From: Bacteroidales bacterium
GTDB taxonomy: Bacteria; Bacteroidota; Bacteroidia; Bacteroidales; Muribaculaceae
Assembly: GCA_030536615.1 (NCBI GenBank)
Contig: JAUNPQ010000002.1
Location: 22,643-86,642 of the forward strand
Reading direction: 5' to 3'
DNA: 64,000 nucleotides
Below are positions 34,640 through 44,079 of the stretch, piece by piece; position 1 is the first letter of the stretch, and every line of letters begins with the position of its first letter. Position numbers and translations under genes: made by a program. The notes beneath the pieces were generated by a model that was given only the letters and a program-made list of their open reading frames with translations, was not told where the DNA came from and did no database searches.

Positions 34640-35719
34640 ATGTCAGTACATTTCATCACAACTGCCGCCATGGTGTTTATGGGTGCTTTGCAATGCTTTG
34701 CAGGACCACGCATACACTGGCTGGAAACGCAATACGACTTCGGAGCTTTCAACGAGGATCTTGGAAAGGTCACCGCTACATTCCGCTATGTCAACACCGG
34801 CGATGAGCCGTTGGTGATAACCGGCGCACGGGCAAACTGCGGATGCACCACGCCCCGCTATCAGGTGGAGCCGGTGGCACCGGGTGACACGGCGCAGATA
34901 ACTGTTGCATACGATGCCTCGGGACGCCCCGGGCGATTCTCGAAAAAGGTGTTTGTGGACACGAATACAAATCCGCACCGGTCCACGCTGACGGTGAAAG
35001 GGGTGGTCATCGGAGCGGAAGCGTCGGTGGCAGGGCGCTATCCCGTGGAGATGGGCTCTCTGAGACTGTCACGACCGTCCGCGCTGTTGGGCAATGCGGC
35101 CAAAGGGCATGCCAAATCAGTATTCCTCAACGGGTATAACCGCAGCACTGACACTCTTGCCTTGAGCGTTGCCGGAGCGCCTGAGTGGCTTGATGTCACC
35201 GTCACTCCGCAACAGACACCTCCCGGCGAGCAGGTTTCTCTTGGTTTTCTGGTGCGTCCGGACCGCACTCCGCTTTATGGCGTTGTCACAGACACGGTGA
35301 CGGTGATGCCTGACAAGCGGCATCCTGAGCAGACCTATCGTCTGCCCGTCATTGTCACTATGACCGAGGATTTCTCAGGTCTCTCTGACGCACAGTTGCG
35401 CAAGGCTCCGGCGGCGACATTGTCCACTGACCGCATCAACCTCGGCGACATTCCGGCCGACAAACCCACCACCACCTCATTCACAATCTCAAACACAGGC
35501 AAAAGCGCGCTTGAACTGCGGCGCATCTATTCAACTGACGCCGGCATAGGTGTTTCAGTGAAGAAGAAAAGCATAAAACCGGGTAAAAGCGCGGAAGTAT
35601 CCGTTACCGTAAAGCCTACACCGGGCAGTGAGCTGATCAACGCGCGCATCACAGTCATCACCAATGATCCCATAACGCCTGTCCAGATCATCCGTCTGAC
35701 AGCGACACCTGTCATCTGA
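34640..35719 (+). CDS. DUF1573 domain protein, secreted
   Basis: A 359-residue protein with an N-terminal signal sequence (up to about residue 21, QCFAG). A DUF1573 domain follows, with the conserved pattern FGAFNED, TNTGDEPLVI and ANCGCTTP. Further immunoglobulin-like repeats include ADKPTTTSFTISNTGKSAL and end in TVITNDPITPVQIIRL. DUF1573 domains are ASH/MSP-like beta-sandwiches of unknown function, found in many exported Bacteroidetes proteins. The gene is convergent with the next, the two 3' ends overlapping by 8 bp. Confidence 0.82.
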   Translation: MSVHFITTAAMVFMGALQCFAGPRIHWLETQYDFGAFNEDLGKVTATFRYVNTGDEPLVITGARANCGCTTPRYQVEPVAPGDTAQITVAYDASGRPGRFSKKVFVDTNTNPHRSTLTVKGVVIGAEASVAGRYPVEMGSLRLSRPSALLGNAAKGHAKSVFLNGYNRSTDTLALSVAGAPEWLDVTVTPQQTPPGEQVSLGFLVRPDRTPLYGVVTDTVTVMPDKRHPEQTYRLPVIVTMTEDFSGLSDAQLRKAPAATLSTDRINLGDIPADKPTTTSFTISNTGKSALELRRIYSTDAGIGVSVKKKSIKPGKSAEVSVTVKPTPGSELINARITVITNDPITPVQIIRLTATPVI

Positions 35720-37376
35720 ATCGGTACACTGCGACATGTGGCGTGCGGCTGACTACTACGCCGCATTTCGCTTCAAGAACTTTTTCCATCGGGGACTCTC
35801 CCGGAGTCTCTGGCGTCATCACTATCACTGAAACAGTAGAATGACCGGCATGCTCCAGCCATTCTGCTGTTTCAGTGATATAGCCGTTGTCTGACAAAAG
35901 TTTTTCACTCCAGTCATTCATCCGCAATGGTGTTCGTCTGCCGCCAAGATAATCGGCGCAGAAGCGGCCTGCATCATCGCCTACAGAAATCCACACTCCA
36001 CCGGTTGAGTCGGCCACAGCCACGGCATGGGCCACTTCTTCCAGATATGCGGCACGTGCAGGGGTTGTGCTTATGCCCTGCAACAGATGATGCTCCAACT
36101 GCGCCGTACAGCCCTTGATGCCGGCGTCAAAGAAACCGTAGTTGCGGCTCTGTATAACGCATACCGGGACCAGAGCCAAACACATGACCACAAGAAATGC
36201 TCTGACAGGGCGTGAGAAGTATGTGCCGCCAACGGCAAGGAGCACAGGCACAAGCGCGCACGCAAGCTGCTTCACCATGCCCGTATTGCTTCCGACAAAT
36301 GTTATGGCCGACCAGGCCATGACAACTCCTATGCCAAGCATGGCATGGGAGTTGCGCACAGCGCGCATACGCATGAAAAGATAGAACGCCAACAGGATAA
36401 ACATGCCGGAGAACATTGCGCCCAGATGGATCGATGATCCGTCCATATTCATGAACGAGATCATAAACACCAATACCGCAACACCCGCGCACAACAGATA
36501 ATACACGACCTTGTGGCCGGGTCTCATCCTGTTTATCCACCACACAGTGGCCACCGCCATCAGCACAGTGCCCCAACGTGACACATTCCTGCATAAGGAA
36601 TAGAACACACTCCACACCATCCGACCCGGACTGTGAGACTCGCCGTCAATAAAACCGGTTTGCACGGCGTCCGCAAATGCGCCGAAACTTTCATAAACAA
36701 CAATCACCGCTCCTATATAGGTCATTACAGCTGCTGCTCCGGCTATTAACGCGCATATGATTCCACGGCGGCATTGCCCCCGCATACATCCGACGGATAC
36801 AATGGCTATAGCCGCCAATATCACCGCTACAGCGTTGGGAAGACGCACTGCTGCGGCAACGCCCAGACATATGCCGGCAATGACACTCCGCGCATACGTG
36901 AGACGCCGCATGCATGTCAATGTGGCCACAAGGCATAACGGGACCAGAAAAGCGGAGAACATGTCCCACCCGAAGTAGTGCCATGCCATAAGCTGAAATG
37001 ACATGAAGAAAGCGCATATGGCTGTCAGAAAGAATGCATACGTCCATCTTCGCGTGGTAAAGGCAAAATACAAGGCACCCGTAATCAAGCCCATATCTGT
37101 GAGCGTTGTGGCCAGAATTCTCATTGAGAATATATCATAGCCAAAACTCTCGCCCCAGAAGTGCGCCAACCATCCGGACAAAAATGCCATGGGTGCTGTC
37201 TCCGGATAGCGTGCCAGCGAGATCTGGTAGAATTCATCGGAACCGCCCATGCCATAGGGTATCTGACAATATGTAAATGCCAGACTTATCACCAACACAA
37301 CAATGCCGGCAAACATATAAAGTTTGCCGTTCGGTTCTGTCCGTGGCCCGGTATATGTCTGTGAGTGTCTCTGCAT
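35712..37376 (-). CDS. Polytopic membrane protein, GT-C-like
   Basis: A 554-residue protein with about 11 to 13 hydrophobic segments and a soluble C-terminal domain of about 130 residues. An acidic pair near the end of the first helix (GGSDEFYQISLARYPE) is where GT-C glycosyltransferases carry a catalytic Asp. The overall layout resembles dolichol-phosphate-mannose-type or oligosaccharide transferases, but no family signature is decisive. It shares 8 bp at its 3' end with the DUF1573 gene on the other strand. The call is a structural guess. Confidence 0.6.
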   Translation of the reverse strand: MQRHSQTYTGPRTEPNGKLYMFAGIVVLVISLAFTYCQIPYGMGGSDEFYQISLARYPETAPMAFLSGWLAHFWGESFGYDIFSMRILATTLTDMGLITGALYFAFTTRRWTYAFFLTAICAFFMSFQLMAWHYFGWDMFSAFLVPLCLVATLTCMRRLTYARSVIAGICLGVAAAVRLPNAVAVILAAIAIVSVGCMRGQCRRGIICALIAGAAAVMTYIGAVIVVYESFGAFADAVQTGFIDGESHSPGRMVWSVFYSLCRNVSRWGTVLMAVATVWWINRMRPGHKVVYYLLCAGVAVLVFMISFMNMDGSSIHLGAMFSGMFILLAFYLFMRMRAVRNSHAMLGIGVVMAWSAITFVGSNTGMVKQLACALVPVLLAVGGTYFSRPVRAFLVVMCLALVPVCVIQSRNYGFFDAGIKGCTAQLEHHLLQGISTTPARAAYLEEVAHAVAVADSTGGVWISVGDDAGRFCADYLGGRRTPLRMNDWSEKLLSDNGYITETAEWLEHAGHSTVSVIVMTPETPGESPMEKVLEAKCGVVVSRTPHVAVYRFR

Positions 37377-37473
37377 GCGCGTTCAATTTATATCAACCAC
37401 ACAGCGAAATTACCAAAAAGGTGACGAATATGCAAATGACAGTCATAAGACTCTTGCCCGAAGGCAGCAAATG

Positions 37474-37504
37474 TTTGTCAACCGCTTCTATTTTTTTAAT
37501 TTTG
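37474..37504 (+). promoter_or_regulatory. Promoter abutting the DUF2284 start codon
   Basis: TTTG at 37474-37477 and TAATTTTG at 37497-37504, spacer 19. The ATG at 37509 is four bases after the -7 box, the same spacing as for dnaX, so a leaderless mRNA is expected. Confidence 0.7.
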
Positions 37505-37508
37505 CATC

Positions 37509-38069
37509 ATGAATGAGTTTTTCACTGTCGAGACAGATGTGCGTACATATATCCGTGATTACCGCGACACGGCACGTTTTCTGGCTTTGTGCCGCCAATG
37601 CGGTAATTATGGCCGTCTGTGGTCATGTCCGCCGTTTGGCTTTGATGCGGATTCCGGACTGAGCGCATGGCACACGGCTCTCATTGTGGCCGCACGCGTC
37701 AGGATGCCATCCGGATTGGAATCTCTCAGCGATGGAATGGTTGTCCTCAGGAGCGTCAAAACTGGGCTTGAAGAGCGTCTTCTGGATCTGGAGAAGCGAT
37801 ATGGCGGACTGGCTTTTGGATTCAGCGGTGAATGCACTCTTTGTGATGAGTGCGCCAGGCTGAGCGGAAAGGAGTGCCTCCATCCTGACAAAGTACGTCC
37901 GGCCCTTGAGGCATATGGATTCAATGTTGACAAGACTCTCCGGGAACTGTTAGGAATTGAGATGGAATGGGGCGCGAAAGGGACCATCCCCTCAACCATA
38001 ACTCTTGTGGGCGCATTGTTCCACAACCGGCCGAAAGGGCAGATCCGCTTCAGACAAGGGAATGTCTGA
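37509..38069 (+). CDS. DUF2284 metal-binding-type protein
   Basis: A 186-residue cysteine-rich cytoplasmic protein of the DUF2284 family. The cysteine pattern CRQCGNYGRLWSCPPFG near residue 30 and CTLCDECARLSGKEC near residue 115 suggests metal or Fe-S binding; the second cluster is ferredoxin-like. Family members are annotated as predicted metal-binding proteins and their role is not established. It is transcribed alone and followed by a set of hairpins. Confidence 0.85.
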   Translation: MNEFFTVETDVRTYIRDYRDTARFLALCRQCGNYGRLWSCPPFGFDADSGLSAWHTALIVAARVRMPSGLESLSDGMVVLRSVKTGLEERLLDLEKRYGGLAFGFSGECTLCDECARLSGKECLHPDKVRPALEAYGFNVDKTLRELLGIEMEWGAKGTIPSTITLVGALFHNRPKGQIRFRQGNV

Positions 38070-38082
38070 CCATGCTGAAAAA

Positions 38083-38112
38083 TCAGGAAGGCGTAGATCT
38101 ACGGCTTCCTGA
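38083..38112. repeat. 30-bp near-perfect palindrome
   Basis: The sequence is symmetric about AGATCT at 38095-38100 with one G-G mismatch in each half. It lies 14 bp after the DUF2284 stop and may form a cruciform or RNA hairpin, or be a protein-binding site. Confidence 0.55.
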
Positions 38113-38153
38113 CCGGATGTGTTTTTCTGTATTACCTATGGAATCCCGGAAAA

Positions 38154-38235
38154 GACGCGGCCCCCGATGGAGCCGCGTCAGGGACGCCCGGAAAACCGGG
38201 CTACGGTTGAACGGTGGAGTTGCCTCCACTTTTTT
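38154..38235. terminator. Three stem-loops between DUF2284 and the first GH3 gene, with terminators for both strands
   Basis: GACGCGGC/GCCGCGTC (38154-38179), GCCCGG/CCGGGC with an AAAA loop (38186-38201), and GTGGAG/CTCCAC followed by six T (38214-38235). The last is a plus-strand terminator. The first, read on the minus strand, is followed by TTTT and can end the polysaccharide-locus transcript. Confidence 0.65.
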
Positions 38236-40525
38236 ATTGCGCCAATGTGAACGTAAGGATAGAAAGACGTTCACTGTCAGGGCCGGCCATAACCTGGAAT
38301 TCACCGGGTTCAGCCACATATTTCAACTCATAATCGTAGAATTTGAGGTCATCGGGTGTGATTGTGAAGCTGACATCGCGTGACTGCCCGGGCTGCAGGC
38401 TTATGCGCTCAAAATGTTTGAGTTCCTTGACCGGACGCGACACCGAGGCAACCATATCACGGATATAGAACTGCACAATCTCGTCGGCGGCGCGGTCTCC
38501 CTTGTTGGTGACAGTCACTGTGGCCGTTATGCTGCCGTTGCTGTCAAGTACATCTTTGTCCAGACGGAACCCGCTGTAATCAAAGTCAGTATAACTGAGG
38601 CCATATCCAAACGGATAGAGCGGTTTGTTGGGATTGTCAAGATAATTGGAGCGATATTTCTGATAAGCGGGATTGCTCTCGTCTTTTGGGCGTCCGGTGT
38701 TTAGATGATTGTAATAAATAGGGATCTGCCCCTCGCTGTATGGCATTGTCTGTGTGAGCTTGCCTGAAGGGCAGACGTCACCGAACACAACATCGGCAAT
38801 TGCATCGGCAGCCTCCGAACCTCCGAACCACACATTCATTATGGCCGGCACATTCCGGCTTTCCCATGTCATGACGGTGGGACGACCGGAGAAGTTGAGC
38901 ATCACAACGGGTTTGCCGGTGGCAAGCAGAGCCTCGAGCAGGCGCCGCTGGGTGTCGGGCAGTGTCAGTGAGGCGCGTGAGGATGACTCTCCGCTCGACT
39001 CCGATGCCTCACCCATTGCAGCGACAATAACGTCGGCACGGGCGGCTACATCAAGAGCTTCCCTGAGAAGTTCTTCCTCGCTGCGGGGATCACGCATCCC
39101 GCGTCCGAAAACAGTACATGCCGCTTCTGTCTCCGGATCGGCATAAAGATTGGATCCTTTGGCATAAAGCAGTTGCGCCTTTGTTCCCAAGGCGTCCTCA
39201 AATCCTTGTCTGAGTGTCTTGGGGCGTGTGAGATCGGCAGCCACACTCCATGTACCGGGCATGTTTGATGCAGTGTTTGCCAGTGGACCTATGAGCGCCA
39301 CCGTTCCTTTCTTTGCCAACGGCAGGATGTTGCCCTCATTTTTCAGCAGCACGAATGTCTTGGCGGCTGTCGCTCTGGCCTCGGCACGGTGCTCAGGGGT
39401 ATAAACGTGTGTTTTCTCAAGGCTGACATCATTGTATTTATACGGATTGTCAAAAAGTCCCAACCGGTATTTGGCCTCAAGTATGCGTCTGACGGCACGA
39501 TCAATGTCCTCCATGGTCACTTTGCCCTCGGCAAGGCTCTGCTTGAGAGTGCCGATGAATCCGAATGAGCACATATCCATATCAGTTCCGGCTTTGAGCG
39601 ACGCAGCCGATGCTTCCTTGAGCGCGCCGACTCCGTGAACAGCGATCTCGCCTATCGAACCATAGTCAGTGACCACCATGCCGCCGAAGTTCCACTGTCC
39701 GCGAAGGACATCGTCTATCAGCCATCGGTTTGCCGTTGCCGGTATTCCGTCAACAAGGTTGAAGGACGTCATCACAGTAGCCGCACCTTCATCAACCGCA
39801 GCTTTGTAGGGTGCAAAATACTCATTATACATGCGACCACGACTCATATCGACGGTGTTATAGTCACGTCCGGCCTCGGAGGCACCATAGAGGGCAAAAT
39901 GCTTCACACAGGCAAGAATTTTGTCATTGCCTTTCAGATCGCCCTGATAGCCGCGCACCATGGCACGGGCTATCTGTGAGCCGAGATAGGGGTCCTCGCC
40001 TGATCCTTCCGAGACACGTCCCCAGCGTGGGTCACGGCTTATGTCAACCATCGGGCTGAATGTCCAGTTGACGCCTGCCGCCGATGCTTCGGTGGCAGCC
40101 ACACGGGCCGAGCGCTCTATGGCATCCATATCCCACGAGCATGAAAGTGCCAACGGAATCGGGAACACTGTCTCATAACCGTGGATAACGTCCATACCGA
40201 GCAGAAGAGGGATGCCCAGACGCGATTCCTCGACGGCTACACGTTGCAGTTCGCGGATTTTCTCCGCGCCTTTGATGTTGAATGTGCCACCAACCTCGCC
40301 ACGCTTCACGGCGGCGCCGATGTTGCTGTCTATGGCATTTCCGGTCACAATGTCATCACTCGGCGGCAGATTCAGCTGACCGAGTTTTTCCTCAAGGGTC
40401 ATACGTCCCATCAGCGAGGAGATGAAAGCATCCATTTTCGCATCATCGCCTCCGTTGGGAATCACCGCCGCGGAAACGCTCATTCCCATGGCGGCCATGC
40501 ATATTATGGCAATAGTCTTTTTCAT
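38234..40525 (-). CDS. bglX: Beta-glucosidase, GH3 (BglX-like)
   Basis: A 763-residue exported GH3 enzyme that releases terminal beta-linked glucose. It has a signal peptide (MKKTIAIICMAAMGMSVSAA), the N-terminal barrel with GMDVIHGYETVFPIPLA, and the nucleophile Asp in GMVVTDYGSIGE. The second domain is (alpha/beta)6, and the C-terminal fibronectin-III-like domain ends in the ELKYVAEPGEF segment. The layout is that of periplasmic BglX. It is the last gene of the polysaccharide locus, 13 bp after the other GH3 gene. Confidence 0.93.
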   Translation of the reverse strand: MKKTIAIICMAAMGMSVSAAVIPNGGDDAKMDAFISSLMGRMTLEEKLGQLNLPPSDDIVTGNAIDSNIGAAVKRGEVGGTFNIKGAEKIRELQRVAVEESRLGIPLLLGMDVIHGYETVFPIPLALSCSWDMDAIERSARVAATEASAAGVNWTFSPMVDISRDPRWGRVSEGSGEDPYLGSQIARAMVRGYQGDLKGNDKILACVKHFALYGASEAGRDYNTVDMSRGRMYNEYFAPYKAAVDEGAATVMTSFNLVDGIPATANRWLIDDVLRGQWNFGGMVVTDYGSIGEIAVHGVGALKEASAASLKAGTDMDMCSFGFIGTLKQSLAEGKVTMEDIDRAVRRILEAKYRLGLFDNPYKYNDVSLEKTHVYTPEHRAEARATAAKTFVLLKNEGNILPLAKKGTVALIGPLANTASNMPGTWSVAADLTRPKTLRQGFEDALGTKAQLLYAKGSNLYADPETEAACTVFGRGMRDPRSEEELLREALDVAARADVIVAAMGEASESSGESSSRASLTLPDTQRRLLEALLATGKPVVMLNFSGRPTVMTWESRNVPAIMNVWFGGSEAADAIADVVFGDVCPSGKLTQTMPYSEGQIPIYYNHLNTGRPKDESNPAYQKYRSNYLDNPNKPLYPFGYGLSYTDFDYSGFRLDKDVLDSNGSITATVTVTNKGDRAADEIVQFYIRDMVASVSRPVKELKHFERISLQPGQSRDVSFTITPDDLKFYDYELKYVAEPGEFQVMAGPDSERLSILTFTLAQ

Positions 40526-40538
40526 GTGGTCTTGTTTG

Positions 40539-42776
40539 TTATCGGAGATTGAATCTGAATGTTGACTTTATGTTGTCTGATGCCGCTCCGACAGAAGCTA
40601 TGAACTCTCCCGGCTCAGCCACCCAGTCATGTCTGTCAGCATCAAAATAGCACAATGCGTCCTTGCCGACGCTGATTGAGACATTTCGTGTCTCTCCGGG
40701 CTGCAGGAACACTTTGGCGAATCCTTTCAGCTCTTTGGCGGGCCGGCTCACGGAGCACTTGGGGTCTGAGATGTAGAGCTGTACAACCTCAGCACCTGCA
40801 ACCGCGCCGCTGTTTGTCACAGGGACGGTGAAGGTGATTGTATCGGCGACGGTCATCTCCCGGCGGTCTGCCGTTACTTTGCCATATGTGAAATCCGTAT
40901 AGCTCAGACCATGGCCGAAAGCAAACAGGGGCTTGATCTTACGGGTGTCATGCCAGCGGTAGCCAACAAGGATGCCCTCTTTGTACTCAAGGTCAACAAT
41001 GTTGCTGTCAGCGCGTTTCAGACCCGGATATGCTCCGGCGGCATGGGCGCTGTTGTCAGCAAGTGCCACGGGAAATGTCATAGGCAGACGGCCCGAGGGA
41101 TTGACTTTGCCGAAGAGCACATCTGCAATTGAATTTCCGGCTTCCGAACCCAGAAACCAGGCCTGAATCACTGCGGGTACTTTGTCAACCCACGGCATTG
41201 CCACGGCATTGCCGCTGACGTTGACCACCACAAGGTTGCGGTTGGCACGCGCAAGGGCTTCAATCACTGCGTCCTGCCCATACGGAAGGCCAAGTTCCCG
41301 GCGGTCGCTGTCCTCACAGTCCTGACCGGCGCTTTTATTGAGGCCTCCTACAAAAATCACATAGTCAGCCCCAGCAGCCAGAGCAACTGCCTCGGCAATC
41401 AGTTCATCAGGTGTACGATTATCCGTAAGGTCCTGACCTGTTGTGACTCCGTTGTACTCACCGGTCACATCGCCCACATATCCGCGGGCATAGAGCACGT
41501 CGGCAGTGTTGCCGGCAGCCACACGTATGCCATCAAGAGGTGACACCTCACGCTGAACTTTCAGCGATGACGAGCCACCGCCCACGGTCATCATCTTGAT
41601 GGCGTTCTCACCAACAACAAGAATTTTCTTTTTAGGGCCGTCAAGGCGCAAGGGCAGCACACGTTTTTTGTTTCTGAGAAGCACTATTCCCTCATCACCG
41701 ATCCGGCGTGCGGCATCATAGTGTGCCTCCGAGCACATCTCACCCTCGCCTTTGGTATAATCCATGGCGGTGCGGAATATGAGTCTGAGCACACGCCGGG
41801 CTTTGTCATCGAGTTCATCAGTGCCGGCCTGACCTTTGCTGATCCGGTCAAGATAGGGTTTCGCCAGAAAATAGTTGTCATATGCGTTGCTGGCTCCGGC
41901 ATGCAGGCCGTCAGTCCATGTGCCGAATTCCAGGTCAAGACCGTTTGTGATGGCCTGATCCGTGTCATGGACACCGCCCCAGTCACTGACCACAGCACCG
42001 TCAAACCCCCACTCTTTTTTCAATATATCATTGAGCAGATAACTGTTATGGCAGCCATGCTGATCCTTGTAGAGATTGTATGAACCCATAATGGTCCATG
42101 CACCGCCATCCTTGACTGCGGCCTTGAACGCGGGCAGATAGATCTCATGCAGGGTGCGGTCATCCACAATGACGTTTGTGGTGTGGCGGTTCACCTCATT
42201 GTTGTTGAGGGCATAGTGTTTCACTGACACGGCCACACCGTTCTGCTGCACTCCCTGTATGTATGGGACAACCATGCGCGAGGCCAGATACGGGTCCTCG
42301 CCCATATACTCGAAGTTGCGTCCGTTGAGCGGCGTACGGTATATGTTCACACCGGGGCCAAGCAACACATCCTTGCCACGGTAGCGGGCCTCCTGACCTA
42401 TGCTTGTGCCGTAAAGCCGGGACATGTCCGGATTCCAGGTCGCAGCCAGACAAGTCAGAGCCGGAAATGCCACGCACGAGTCATTGCTCCAGGCAGCCTG
42501 CTCCCACTGGTCCCACAGCACTTCGGGACGTATGCCGTGAGGACCGTCCGTGCACCACAGGTCGGGGATGCCCAGACGGGGCACTCCGCGTGATGAGAAT
42601 TTGGACTGGGCATGTATGATATTTATTTTCTCCTGCACAGTCATGCGCGAGAGTGCATCCTCCACACGCTCCTCAAGGGGACGGGAGGCGTCGCGGTAGA
42701 CGGGCAGATCCCTGTCCGCGGCCTTGGCGGCGATGCACAATGACGCAGTAATTGTCAGAGCAATCAGTCTATTCAT
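40539..42776 (-). CDS. Beta-glucosidase, GH3
   Basis: A 745-residue exported GH3 enzyme distinct from its neighbour. It has a short signal peptide (LIALTITASLCIAAKA), the substrate-pocket segment WCTDGPHGIRPEV, and the nucleophile Asp in GAVVSDWGGVHD. A C-terminal fibronectin-III-like domain includes FGHGLSYTDFTYG. It resembles GH3 enzymes that cleave beta-1,3 or beta-1,4 gluco-oligosaccharides. Two different GH3 enzymes in one operon suggest substrates with mixed linkages. Gaps to both neighbours are only 13 bp. Confidence 0.93.
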   Translation of the reverse strand: MNRLIALTITASLCIAAKAADRDLPVYRDASRPLEERVEDALSRMTVQEKINIIHAQSKFSSRGVPRLGIPDLWCTDGPHGIRPEVLWDQWEQAAWSNDSCVAFPALTCLAATWNPDMSRLYGTSIGQEARYRGKDVLLGPGVNIYRTPLNGRNFEYMGEDPYLASRMVVPYIQGVQQNGVAVSVKHYALNNNEVNRHTTNVIVDDRTLHEIYLPAFKAAVKDGGAWTIMGSYNLYKDQHGCHNSYLLNDILKKEWGFDGAVVSDWGGVHDTDQAITNGLDLEFGTWTDGLHAGASNAYDNYFLAKPYLDRISKGQAGTDELDDKARRVLRLIFRTAMDYTKGEGEMCSEAHYDAARRIGDEGIVLLRNKKRVLPLRLDGPKKKILVVGENAIKMMTVGGGSSSLKVQREVSPLDGIRVAAGNTADVLYARGYVGDVTGEYNGVTTGQDLTDNRTPDELIAEAVALAAGADYVIFVGGLNKSAGQDCEDSDRRELGLPYGQDAVIEALARANRNLVVVNVSGNAVAMPWVDKVPAVIQAWFLGSEAGNSIADVLFGKVNPSGRLPMTFPVALADNSAHAAGAYPGLKRADSNIVDLEYKEGILVGYRWHDTRKIKPLFAFGHGLSYTDFTYGKVTADRREMTVADTITFTVPVTNSGAVAGAEVVQLYISDPKCSVSRPAKELKGFAKVFLQPGETRNVSISVGKDALCYFDADRHDWVAEPGEFIASVGAASDNIKSTFRFNLR

Positions 42777-42789
42777 ATAAGTTCATTGT

Positions 42790-44028
42790 CTATTCAGATA
42801 GTTTCATTGAATGTATATAATCTTTCTGCGGAACGGTGTTCTGCGCGCGGCAATTCTCTATGAAGCCGTCAAGAGCACGGGCGGCTTCGGCACAGTCGGG
42901 GCGCGCATCGCGTATGGCCGAATAGCTGCTGCGGTCAGCCTCTGAGAAGGTCACTATGGCATCCCACCCGTCCGGACGATTTATAGCCATCATGCATGAG
43001 CCTTCAAGCTTTTTGTAAGGCCAGAAAAGATAGCCTATGCCGGCCTGCTCCATGACATTGCAGAAATCATTCTGCCATTTGTCTGTGTTATGTCCGATCT
43101 CGCCCATATACATGGGACGTCCGGACTTGTCGCGGAAAGCTATCAGCGAGGCAATGGCATCACGGGTGGCATCACCGCCGTAGCGGTGACAGCTGTAGAT
43201 GAGCCTGTCATCGAAAGTCCAGTCTGTAAACGGCTCGAAATTTCCGTTCCATTGCGCGCCTCCCAAAATGACAATATGATTGGGATCGCTGCGGCGTATG
43301 GCTGCCACAGCTTTCTTATAAAGCGGCTCCAGCATGCCGTTGAGTTCCTCAACGTCCTTGAAATAAGGCGCAATGGGCTCGTTGAGCAGTTCATAGCCCA
43401 GCACAACCGGCTCATCGGCATAGCGGGCGGCAATACGCTCCCAGATGTCGCAGAACTTTTTCTGTGCGTCCGGGCTGCGGAACAGCCAGGGATAGCCGAA
43501 ACTGTCATCTATATTGTCGCCGGTCTGACCGCCGGGGGCATCGTGCATGTCAAGAATCAGGTACAGACCGTTGTCCCGACACCAGGATATGAGGCTGTCA
43601 ACACGCTCAAAACCGTCCTGAGCGGAGCAGAGGCCCATATAATCCTCATCTGTGAACAATTTGTAATGGAACGGCAGACGGATTGTAGTGGCTCCGGTAG
43701 AAGCTATGAATTCTATGTCGGCACGGGTTATATAATTGTCCTTGAAGTCCTTCCAGAACTCTGCCGTTTTCTCCTCACCGACAAGCTGGCACAGCATCTC
43801 ATTGATGAACCGCGGGGAATTGGTTTTTTTGAACCCGAACATATATCCTTCCGGATTGAGCCAGTTGCCAAGATTGGTGCCCCTCATGAAGAAGGTGTCA
43901 CCATCAGGAGTGATCAGCTCCGTGCCGTTCACACCCATGAATCGGGATTCCCGACTACCGGCATCGGCGCCCATGGCCGAAAAGGCCATACAAAGGGCTG
44001 CCGCAACGCAAAAAAAGAGTCGTCTCAT
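42790..44028 (-). CDS. Glycoside hydrolase family 5 (beta-glucanase-like)
   Basis: A 412-residue exported enzyme with signal peptide MRRLFFCVAAALCMAFSAMGA. The GH5 clan A landmarks are NLGNWLNPEGYM near the start, IRLPFHYKLF, the acid/base Glu in YELLNEPIA, and the nucleophile Glu in MYMGEIGHN. The GNWL motif occurs in exo-beta-1,3-glucanase-type GH5 enzymes, but I cannot fix the subfamily. Between GH16 and GH3 in the operon it fits as an enzyme that shortens glucan fragments. Confidence 0.87.
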   Translation of the reverse strand: MRRLFFCVAAALCMAFSAMGADAGSRESRFMGVNGTELITPDGDTFFMRGTNLGNWLNPEGYMFGFKKTNSPRFINEMLCQLVGEEKTAEFWKDFKDNYITRADIEFIASTGATTIRLPFHYKLFTDEDYMGLCSAQDGFERVDSLISWCRDNGLYLILDMHDAPGGQTGDNIDDSFGYPWLFRSPDAQKKFCDIWERIAARYADEPVVLGYELLNEPIAPYFKDVEELNGMLEPLYKKAVAAIRRSDPNHIVILGGAQWNGNFEPFTDWTFDDRLIYSCHRYGGDATRDAIASLIAFRDKSGRPMYMGEIGHNTDKWQNDFCNVMEQAGIGYLFWPYKKLEGSCMMAINRPDGWDAIVTFSEADRSSYSAIRDARPDCAEAARALDGFIENCRAQNTVPQKDYIHSMKLSE

Positions 44029-44079
44029 TGCTGTAGCATAGATGGGCTGAACCGGGTTCAGCCCTGATTTCCAAAATGT

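Noticed and set aside
43090-44067. 325-residue plus-strand frame over the GH5 gene
   Set aside because: Antisense to a GH5 enzyme with both catalytic motifs; no signal or family pattern of its own.
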